DNA of 64,000 nucleotides. It comes from Muribaculaceae bacterium. Its GTDB lineage: Bacteria; Bacteroidota; Bacteroidia; Bacteroidales; Muribaculaceae. Below are positions 7,748 through 15,300 of this stretch, piece by piece (position 1 is the stretch's first letter; each line of letters begins with the position of its first letter). A model generated the notes under the pieces. The model was not told where the DNA came from. It ran no database searches and worked only from the letters and a program-made list of their open reading frames with translations. The DNA lies in the NCBI GenBank assembly GCA_017557625.1, contig JAFYYG010000037.1, forward strand, positions 1 to 64,000. The letters are read 5' to 3'. Made by a program: the position numbers and the translations under genes.

Positions 7748-9841
7748 ATGAAAAAATTATTCTTATCAATCACCTTTTTACTTTCTATTGCTACTATGAT
7801 TAGTGCCGACAATGTTTTTTTCCAGCCGTTTAAGACCACCAACGGCGCTATACCCTTCGACCGAATCACTACCGCCGACTATGAGCCCGCCATTATCGAA
7901 GGCATGAAACGTCACAGCGCCGAAATCGACGCAATCGCCAACCAAGAGGCTACGCCAACCTTTGAGAACACCATCGTCGCCTTAGAGCGTTCAGGCGAGA
8001 TGCTAAACCGCGTGTTGGGAGTGTTCTACCCAATGCTATCGGCAAATGCCGATGATTCGCTGATGGCGGTATCGGAACGTATGACTCCACTGATTACTGA
8101 GCATGGCAACAGCGTGACACTAAATGAGAAACTATGGCAACGCATTGACTATGTGTATAATCATTTCGACAAGTCAAAATATGACCAAGAGGATTGGATG
8201 CTGCTCGAGAAAACTCACGAGTCGTTCGTGCGCAGTGGTGCTGCACTCCAAGGCGCTGACCGTGACAAATACCGTGAGCTATCAACTCGCCTCTCGCAAC
8301 TTACTCTGAAATTTGACCAGAATGCCCTAAAAGAGACCTCTAAATATGAAATGTGGCTCACTAAAGATGAGCTTGATGGTCTTCCCGAGAGTGCCATCGA
8401 TGCAGCGGCTGCGGCAGCAAAGGCTAAAGACCGTGAGGGAGAGTATCTTGTCACTCTGCACGCTCCCAGCTACATGGCGTTTATGAAATACAGCTCCCGT
8501 CGTGACCTGCGTGAGAAGCTCTATAAGATGTATAACTCGCAGTGTACCAGCGGCGAGTTCAACAACATCGAGATAATGCAGCAAATAGCCAACACTCGCT
8601 TGGAACTTGCCAACCTGCTTGGTTACAAGTCGTTTGCCGACTATCAGCTTGCCAATAAAATGGCGGAGAATCCCACCAATGTCTATAATATGCTCAACCA
8701 GCTCAAAGACGCTTACACCAAGACACAAAAAAGCGATATGGACAACCTGAACAAGTATGCCAGTAAGCTCGAAGGCAAAAAGTTCACTATTATGCCATGG
8801 GACTATTCCTATTACTCCAACAAACTCAAAGAGGAGAAATACAGCATCAACGACGAGCTGCTTAGGCCATATTTCAAACTTGAGAATGTGATTGACGGTG
8901 TATTTGGTTTGGCAACAAGGCTCTACGGACTGCATTTCACCGAGAACTTTGATGCGCAAGTCTTTAACCCTGAGATGCACGTTTATGATGTTACCGACGA
9001 CAACGGCAACTTCGTGGCTCTGCTCTACACCGACTTCTTCCCACGTGAGACCAAGCAGAGCGGTGCATGGATGACAAACTTCCGTGAGCAGTACCGCGAT
9101 GCCGACGGTAAGGATGTGCGACCTATAGTCACTCTCACAATGAACTTCACCCGTCCTACTGAGACCAAGCCTTCACTGCTCACCTACTACGAGGTTGAGA
9201 CTTTCATGCACGAGTTTGGGCACGGCTTGCACGGCATGCTTTCAAAGTGTAAATATGTCTCCACTTCGGGAACAAACGTTTATCGCGACTTCGTGGAGCT
9301 GCCATCGCAGTTTAATGAGAACTTCTTGAGCGAGCGCGAGTATCTCGACAGTTTCGCCAAGCACTATCTCACCGGCGAGAACATCCCACAGGATTTGGTG
9401 GAAAAAATCAAAGCCTCAGAACAATATGGCGCTGCCTACGCCTGCCTGCGCCAGCTTAGTTTCGGTTTCCTTGATATGGCTTATCACACTATCACCCAAC
9501 CTGTTTCGGGAGATGCCTTCAAGTTTGAGTATAATGCAATGAGGCCAGTGCAGATTTTTGAGCCAGTTAATGGATGCATGATGTCACCACAGTTCACACA
9601 CATCTTCTCAGGTGGTTACGCTGCCGGCTACTATGGCTACAAGTGGGCGGAGATTCTCGATGCCGATGCCTTCAGCAAATTCCAGGAAGACGGCATCTTC
9701 AATCCCGAAACAGCCAAGTCATTCAAAGAGAACATCCTTGAACGTGGCGGCACCGAGCCTCCAATGACGCTCTACAAACGCTTCCGCGGCCGCGAGCCCA
9801 AAATCGACGCCTTGCTCAAGCGCGACGGAATCAAGAAATAA
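7748..9841 (+). CDS. dcp: M3 family metallopeptidase (oligopeptidase / peptidyl-dipeptidase Dcp-like), exported
   Basis: The 697-residue protein begins with a signal peptide (MKKLFLSITFLLSIATMISA). It carries the M3 zinc motif HEFGH at residues 488-492 and the downstream glutamate region typical of thimet-like peptidases. The C-terminus GGTEPPMTLYKRFRGREPKIDALL is the usual Dcp ending. The expected role is cleavage of short peptides in the periplasm. A paralogue with the same layout lies at 34436-36562. The leader holds a (CAACTTGT)n repeat at 7713-7735. The gene ends at the edge of a MITE-like element. Confidence 0.92.
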   Translation: MKKLFLSITFLLSIATMISADNVFFQPFKTTNGAIPFDRITTADYEPAIIEGMKRHSAEIDAIANQEATPTFENTIVALERSGEMLNRVLGVFYPMLSANADDSLMAVSERMTPLITEHGNSVTLNEKLWQRIDYVYNHFDKSKYDQEDWMLLEKTHESFVRSGAALQGADRDKYRELSTRLSQLTLKFDQNALKETSKYEMWLTKDELDGLPESAIDAAAAAAKAKDREGEYLVTLHAPSYMAFMKYSSRRDLREKLYKMYNSQCTSGEFNNIEIMQQIANTRLELANLLGYKSFADYQLANKMAENPTNVYNMLNQLKDAYTKTQKSDMDNLNKYASKLEGKKFTIMPWDYSYYSNKLKEEKYSINDELLRPYFKLENVIDGVFGLATRLYGLHFTENFDAQVFNPEMHVYDVTDDNGNFVALLYTDFFPRETKQSGAWMTNFREQYRDADGKDVRPIVTLTMNFTRPTETKPSLLTYYEVETFMHEFGHGLHGMLSKCKYVSTSGTNVYRDFVELPSQFNENFLSEREYLDSFAKHYLTGENIPQDLVEKIKASEQYGAAYACLRQLSFGFLDMAYHTITQPVSGDAFKFEYNAMRPVQIFEPVNGCMMSPQFTHIFSGGYAAGYYGYKWAEILDADAFSKFQEDGIFNPETAKSFKENILERGGTEPPMTLYKRFRGREPKIDALLKRDGIKK

Positions 9842-9850
9842 TCAGAAGAA

Positions 9851-10017
9851 GGTGTGTCAAAATTTTAACTTAGTGCGCTTCGCGCAGAAATCGAACAAAT
9901 CATATCAAATCAAACATCATTTAATTCTTTGATTTTAAATAAAATAATTATTTGTTAAATTTGGAATAATTTGAAAGATTTCTCACGCGCAGCGTGACTC
10001 CTCAATTTTGACACACC
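9851..10017. mobile_element. MITE-like element with 14-bp perfect terminal inverted repeats
   Basis: The left end GGTGTGTCAAAATT (9851-9864) and the right end AATTTTGACACACC (10004-10017) are perfect inverted repeats. Further in, the arms still correspond loosely (GCGC-rich hairpin followed by GAAATC and CAAAT). The core is AT-rich and non-coding. I see no clear target-site duplication and no transposase in the window, so mobility is inference. It could also act as a terminator of the M3 peptidase gene. Confidence 0.5.
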
Positions 10018-10052
10018 CTCTTTGTATTTAGTGTGTGCATGATCAGTCGCAA

Positions 10053-10270
10053 AATGGCGTGTCCCATGCCGTTATTTAGAATATTTTATGTGGAAAAAAC
10101 GAATTATATCATTGGTTATCTTTAAATATTAATAAATTTTTAAACAGGCAGTTATACGCCAAGCTGCGAACCCCTCTGGGGTTCTTGCATGGTCTTACGA
10201 TTGAAGTCGGGTCTTCGACCCGCCCAGCATCTTCCGATGCTTAATCGCCTATACTTTGGCGTGTCCCATT
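10053..10270. repeat. Multi-hairpin intergenic element bounded by TGGCGTGTCCCAT direct repeats
   Basis: TGGCGTGTCCCAT occurs at both ends (around 10054 and 10257). Between them are successive short GC-rich hairpins with small loops: GAACCCC-T-C-TGGGGTTC, CGGGTC-TTC-GACCCG and AGCATC-TTCC-GATGCT. ATACGCCAAG also pairs at a distance with CTTTGGCGT. No reading frame is apparent. It resembles a structured palindromic repeat rather than a terminator. Confidence 0.45.
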
Positions 10271-10309
10271 CAGAAAAACAGGAATCGCCTCACGGCGGAA
10301 ATATATAAA

Positions 10310-10405
10310 TTATCCTGCGTAAGCAGGCTTTGTGACCACGAAGTGGCAACTTTTTGAGATTAGACCAGTATCATATGGAAATATGATTCTTTATGTGTCT
10401 AAAAC
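10310..10405 (+). repeat. Hairpin-bearing dispersed repeat, copy 2
   Basis: It matches 3394-3498 in order: CCTGCGTAAGCAGG hairpin, GCTTTGTGA, a hairpin, a CAACTTTTTGAGATTA block, ACCAGTATCA, ATGGAA, and a shortened TGTCTAAAA tail. Its middle hairpin is CCAC-GAA-GTGG (10336-10346), where copy 1 has CGAGC-TCC-GCTCG. Confidence 0.7.
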
Positions 10406-10572
10406 CACCTCGGAGTCCTTGCTTCTACTCACTTTTTTGACAATACAGACATAAAGACATTGTTTGTCAGTTTGTTCAGTTTGTCAGTCTGTCTAAAAAA
10501 TTATTCTATTCTTATGTGGACTTATGTTCTTTTGTCTAAAAAACTAGATAAAATTTGCAATTTCCAAAATAA

Positions 10573-10588
10573 GTACTTAAATTTGTAC
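10573..10588 (+). promoter_or_regulatory. Probable promoter/operator of the YefM-YoeB operon
   Basis: A -7 box TAAATTTG (10578-10585) lies between two GTAC half-sites (10573-10576 and 10585-10588), the second within TTGTAC. YefM-family antitoxins are known to bind TGTACA-type palindromes in their own promoter, so autorepression here is a reasonable inference. The antitoxin ATG follows 19 bases after the second half-site. Confidence 0.5.
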
Positions 10589-10607
10589 GTTTTTAACATG
10601 ATTGATT

Positions 10608-10898
10608 ATGAAAACAGCCAATTTTACAGAGCTTCGCTCAAATCTAAAAGGATTTCTTGACCAAGTAATTGCCAATAGCGAACCTCTCTTGATAAGCCGC
10701 CCTCACAATGAGAGTGTGGTGGTTATCTCGTTAGAAGAGTACAATGCACTTAAGGAGACTGAATACATAATGCGACAGCCAGAGATAATGGAATCGCTCC
10801 AAGCTGCCGAGCATGATGTGGAGTATGGGAAAACATATACCCAAGCTCAAAACGAATCGGTTGAGGAGTTCTTAAATCGCATGGCATGTACCGAATAG
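10608..10898 (+). CDS. yefM: Antitoxin, Phd/YefM family
   Basis: I choose the ATG at 10608 (MKTANFTELRSNLKGFLDQV, 96 residues) over an in-frame TTG two codons earlier. The N-terminal part matches the YefM/Phd fold, with the SEPLLISRP and SVVVISLEEYNALKET motifs that form the DNA-binding dimer. The C-terminal half is the acidic, flexible region that wraps the toxin. The gene overlaps the toxin start by 13 bases, the standard arrangement for co-translation. Role: neutralises YoeB and represses the operon. Confidence 0.9.
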   Translation: MKTANFTELRSNLKGFLDQVIANSEPLLISRPHNESVVVISLEEYNALKETEYIMRQPEIMESLQAAEHDVEYGKTYTQAQNESVEEFLNRMACTE

Positions 10899-11158
10899 TT
10901 TTCACCCGCGAGGCACAGCAGCAATACCGGCATTTCATAAAAAGCGGCAATGTCAAACTCGTAGAGAAGATTAATAGGCTTATCGTTGATATTGCAGAGC
11001 ATCCCTACACAGGCATTGGCAAACCCGAGGCACTTCGTTTCTCGCTCGCTGGCAAGTGGTCACGACACATAAACCACGAGCACCGCATTGTTTACACTGT
11101 TAATGACCAAACTGTCATTGTAACAATCCTCACAATGCGCTATCATTACACAAAATAA
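10886..11158 (+). CDS. yoeB: Toxin, Txe/YoeB family mRNA interferase
   Basis: The 90-residue protein has the RelE/YoeB fold signature: an N-terminal REAQQQYRHF helix, the KPEALRFSLAGKWSRHINHEHRIVYTV core, and the terminal RYHY that carries catalytic residues in YoeB. Known members cut mRNA at the ribosomal A site. All key positions look intact, so it should be active. The pair sits in a repeat-rich accessory region between the two BspA-like loci. Confidence 0.93.
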   Translation: MYRIVFTREAQQQYRHFIKSGNVKLVEKINRLIVDIAEHPYTGIGKPEALRFSLAGKWSRHINHEHRIVYTVNDQTVIVTILTMRYHYTK

Positions 11159-11217
11159 AGATGACACTTCTTTTAAAAAAATAATCTGCTAATTACTGAT
11201 AAATCAATTCTTTTTAA

Positions 11218-11225
11218 TATCTTTG
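11218..11225 (+). promoter_or_regulatory. -7 box TATCTTTG for the rightward BspA operon
   Basis: TATCTTTGC fits the TAnnTTTG consensus. Transcription would begin at or just before the conserved block AAAGCATAAACC, the same geometry as at the other BspA operon. No clear -33 TTTG is visible. Confidence 0.65.
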
Positions 11226-11232
11226 CAAAAAT

Positions 11233-11424
11233 AAAGCATAAACCAAAGGCAAAAACAAAGTGATAAACTTCAATAAATATCACAATTTAGTTCAATGTGT
11301 TATCGATAATACGCTGAACACCAACCCATTACCCCCCCCCATTTGCATTAAGAGAAAATAGTTTTCACACAACCACAACACTAATAGTCTCACAGCACAG
11401 TCCACCATAGCATGGCCTGCGCCG
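11233..11424 (+). ncRNA. Conserved structured leader, copy A (with 9-C run)
   Basis: This is homologous to the leader at 2801-2989 on the other strand. It has AAAGCATAAACC; the GTGATA...TATCAC hairpin; and a second hairpin TTCAATGTGTTAT-CG-ATAATACGCTGAA of 13 pairs with one mismatch and two G-T pairs. A run of nine C (11332-11340) followed by ATTTGC comes next, then CAGTCCACCATA...GGCCTGCGCCG. The second hairpin pairs in both copies although its 3' arm differs, which supports an RNA structure. It precedes the start codon at 11534 by ~110 bases. Confidence 0.6.
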
Positions 11425-11533
11425 ACTTGTAGTGTACCTTCACAAATAATAAAACAAGATTAATAATAATCCCGTTGGTAGGATCAAGTATATGCCAGCC
11501 AACCTAGAATTAATATTTTAAATATAATTTGTT

Positions 11534-12277
11534 ATGACATTACTAAAACTTTTAGAACAAGACCTTCGCTGTTGGATTGAGCAAGGTAACAAGCGTATAT
11601 TGTTTAATGAACGAGATTTCCAACTACAGTTAGCAATGTGGTTGCTTAAGAGTGGAAACTACGATGCTGTTGAATTGGAATACCATGTCCCTGCACAGGA
11701 ATTAAACAAAGATAATGATTACGTTTGGGTAAATCCAAATAGAAAGAAAAAAGAAGACTCACACCCAGCAGAACTTCAAGAAATGTATCTTGACATTGTT
11801 GTTGAGAAAGATAGCCGGTTTGCCATTGTAGAGTTGAAATACCCTACAAAGATAGAACCTATTAAGATAAAACGATTTGGTGATTCCAAAGAATTCACTG
11901 ATATACTGAAGAATCAAGGTGCCGACAACATAGTAAAGTATAATTTCTGGAAAGACGTGCGTCGCATCGAACTTGTAAAACGCAGATTTAACAATGTGGT
12001 GGGTGGATTTGCTTTTATGCTGACTAATGATAGAATATACCAGGTTCAGCCCAAAGCAGACACTTACAAACTTAATTTTAGTATGGCTGAGAAGACAAAA
12101 GATGGCCGCACTATATTACACTGCAAAGACAAGTCTTGGGTGCAAGTCAAAGGCAAAGACACTTCTTTAAAAGAACATTTGCCAGACTTCAAGGTTGACA
12201 AGGAATACGAAACCCCGTGGAACAGCACTTTATGTGACGATGTGGAGTTTTACTATACTATTGTTAGAATTGACTGA
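11534..12277 (+). CDS. PD-(D/E)XK nuclease-like protein, first gene of a BspA operon
   Basis: I do not recognise a named family. The 247-residue protein has a pattern suggesting a PD-(D/E)XK nuclease fold: an N-terminal helix with a conserved-looking Glu (NERDFQLQLAMWL), then YLDIVV around residue 95 and FAIVELKY (E-x-K) around residue 105, then a GGFAFMLTND strand. There is no signal peptide, so it would act in the cytoplasm. Nuclease activity is inference. It lies behind the structured leader and 58 bases before the BspA-like gene, the same position as the unrelated gene at 1685-2677. Confidence 0.75.
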   Translation: MTLLKLLEQDLRCWIEQGNKRILFNERDFQLQLAMWLLKSGNYDAVELEYHVPAQELNKDNDYVWVNPNRKKKEDSHPAELQEMYLDIVVEKDSRFAIVELKYPTKIEPIKIKRFGDSKEFTDILKNQGADNIVKYNFWKDVRRIELVKRRFNNVVGGFAFMLTNDRIYQVQPKADTYKLNFSMAEKTKDGRTILHCKDKSWVQVKGKDTSLKEHLPDFKVDKEYETPWNSTLCDDVEFYYTIVRID

Positions 12278-12335
12278 CACACAGCACTTCAGAAACTTGA
12301 GTAACAATGACTGAAGAATCTAAAATGCAAATATT

Positions 12336-15300
12336 ATGAGAAAACGTTTGTTTACATTGCTATTGCTCATATTGGCAATTCCAATAACAATGAGCGCCTA
12401 CGACTTTATGGTAGATGGGTTGTGTTACAATTATAACGACGATGGTACAAGTGTGACGTTGACATACGAAAACTCCCCTGATTATGATTATGAAAGTGGT
12501 TATGTTGCATACAGTAATCTTAGTGGAGCTATTACTATACCTACCAGTGTCAGTTATAATGGCAAATCATACTTGATTACATCAATTGGCAACCAAGCCT
12601 TCGATGGTTGCAATTGTATGACTTCAATAAGCATTTCTAGATCGGTGACATCTATTGGCAATCATTCCTTCTATAAATGCACTGGTTTGTCATCGGTAAT
12701 CATTCCCAACTCGGTGACTTCGATTGGAAACTCTGCCTTCTCTAATTGCAGTGGCTTGACCTCGGTGACAATCCCCAACTCGGTGACAACTATTGGCTCC
12801 TATGCATTCTATAATACACCTTGGTATAACAATCAACCAAATGGATTGGTATATGCAGGAATGGTGGCATATAAGTATAAAGGCACAATGCCAAATGGAA
12901 CATCAATAGTTTTGAAAAATGGATGCACTGGAATTGCTAGCGATGCTTTTTCTCATTGCAGTGGTTTGATTTCGGTGACCATCCCCAACTCGGTGAAATA
13001 TTTGAGTGGTTTCACTAGTTGCACTGGCTTGACCTCGGTGACAATCCCCAACTCGGTAAAAGAGATTGGCAATTCTGCCTTCTATGGTTGCACTAGTTTG
13101 ACAACTGTGACCATCCCCAACTCGGTGACAATTATTGGCTCCAGTGCTTTCTCTGATACACCTTGGTATAACAATCAGCCAGACGGATTGGTATATGCAG
13201 GAATGGTGGCATATGAGTATAAAGGCACAATGCCAAATGGAACATCAATAGTTTTGAAAAATGGATGCACTGGAATTGCTAGCCATGCTTTTTATCAATG
13301 CTATGGTTTGACTTCGGTGACCATCCCCAACTCGGTGACATCAATTGGTAGAAGTGCCTTCTATGGTTGCAGTGGCTTAACAAGGGTTAACATAAGTGAT
13401 ATCGCCTCATGGTGTAATATCGATTTTATTGATGGTTACTTATTATATTATGCTCATAGTCTTTATCTAAATGGCAGTAAGATTACTAATCTTGTGATAC
13501 CTAATGGTGTTACAACAATTAAAAGAAATGCATTCAGGCATTGTCTTAGCTTGAGTTCGGTGACAATCCCAAATTCGGTAAAGTCAATTGCCGATGGCGC
13601 CTTCTATAACTGCCAAGGCTTAACAAGAGTTAACATTGGTGATATTGCCGCATGGTGTAATATAGATTTTGTGGGGAGTACTTCTAACCCTTTATCTTAT
13701 GCTAAGAATCTGTATCTTAATGGCACTAAGGTAACTAATCTTGATATTCCAAATACGGTGACTGCCATTAAGCAATATGCCTTCGTCGGTTGTATAGACC
13801 TGACCTCGGCGATCATCCCTAATTCGCTGACATTTATTGGTGATTATGTTTTTTCTGGCTGTGGTTTAACCTCAATGACCATCGGCAACTCGGTGGCTTC
13901 AATTGGCAATGCATTCGGTACAGTAAAGGTTCCGATAGGTGGAGAGTATATTGGGGAACCCTACGAGACTTGGTATGTAAGTTTGGATTGTACTTCATTG
14001 ATCTCAGTTACTTGGAATGCAGTATCATGCAATTCGACTCCTTTTAGAGAGATGCAAAATATAAAGACTTTCATATTTGGTGATGAAGTTGAGACAATAC
14101 CAGCGTATTGTTGCTATGGTTGCTCAGGCTTAACTAACATCACAATCCCCAAGTCGGTGACCTCAATTGGCTTTAAAGCCTTCGGTGGTTGTAGTAATTT
14201 AAATAATGTAACATGGAATGCAATAAATTGTGGAGACTTCAATTACTATTCTTCAACCTCTCCATTTTATGAAACAACAGGCATAAAACACTTTTATTTT
14301 GGAAATGAAGTAGAACATATCCCTGTAAATCTTTGTAATAGGCAATCAGAGATGACTTCTATTTCCATTCCCAAATCTGTAAAAACTATTGGTGAATATG
14401 CTTTCTATGGTTGCACAGGCTTGACTACTGTCACATGGGATGCTGAGAATTGTAATGACTTCTCATATTCTTCTCCTTTCCAAGATTTGACAGGAATCCA
14501 AACATTTATCATATCAAGTAATGTAAAAAGACTCCCTGCCTATGTTTGTTCCAACCTTACTGGTTTGACAAAAGTGAATCTACTCTCAAGTAATCTTAAA
14601 GAAGTTGGTAGTGAAGCCTTCTCTAATTGCACTGGTTTGACAGGTGTATATATAAAGGGGTTGGCCACATGGTGCAGAATCAACTTCAGTGATTACAGTT
14701 CCAACCCATTATACTATGCTCAAAATTTATATAATAATAGCAACAAAGTGACTAAACTTACAATACCGAGTTCTGTTGACTCAATAGGCAACTATACATT
14801 TTACGGCTACAATGATTTGACTTCAGTGGCCATTGGAAATTCAGTTAAATCAATTGGCAACGGTGCGTTCTCAAATTGCACTGGTTTGACAGGTGAGTTA
14901 ACTATACCAAATTCAGTTACCAATATTGGCTCCTCTGCCTTCTCAAGTTGTACTGGGTTGACAGGCGAATTAACTATACCCAATTCAGTTACTTCAATTG
15001 GTGGAGGAGCGTTTGAGGATTGCACTGGATTATCTTCGTTGTCACTTGGCAACTCGGTGACTGATATTGGTTATAGTGCCTTCAACAACTGCAGTGGCTT
15101 AACAGGAGAGTTGAATATCCCTAATTCGGTGACCACAATTGGTAGTAGCGCCTTTTCAAATTGCAGTGGCTTAACAGGAGAGTTGACAATACCAAACTCT
15201 GTCACTGAGATTGGCGACGATGCTTTTTATCATTGCACTGGCTTGACATCTTTGAACCTCGGAAACTCGGTGACCCGAATTGGCGGTAGTGCATTCGAGG

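Larger units (their letters stand above)
9842..10607. other. 766-bp non-coding, hairpin- and repeat-rich spacer
   Basis: No gene is supported. It contains a 167-bp element with terminal inverted repeats (9851-10017), a multi-hairpin block (10053-10270), copy 2 of the hairpin repeat (10310-10405), a degenerate (TTTGTCAG)n tract around 10465-10495, a partial repeat tail (10521-10545) and the promoter/operator of the toxin-antitoxin pair (10573-10588). Confidence 0.7.
11159..11533. other. 375-bp spacer: promoter and long 5' leader of the second BspA operon
   Basis: No gene. The -7 box TATCTTTG is at 11218-11225, then the structured leader (11233-11424), then ~110 AT-rich bases with a weak stem GTTGG...CCAAC (about 11474-11504) before the ATG at 11534. 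Confidence 0.65.

Noticed and set aside
10460-10660. 66-codon frame upstream of yefM
   Set aside because: It spans repeat tracts and the yefM promoter and overlaps the yefM start out of frame; the bases are better explained by those elements.
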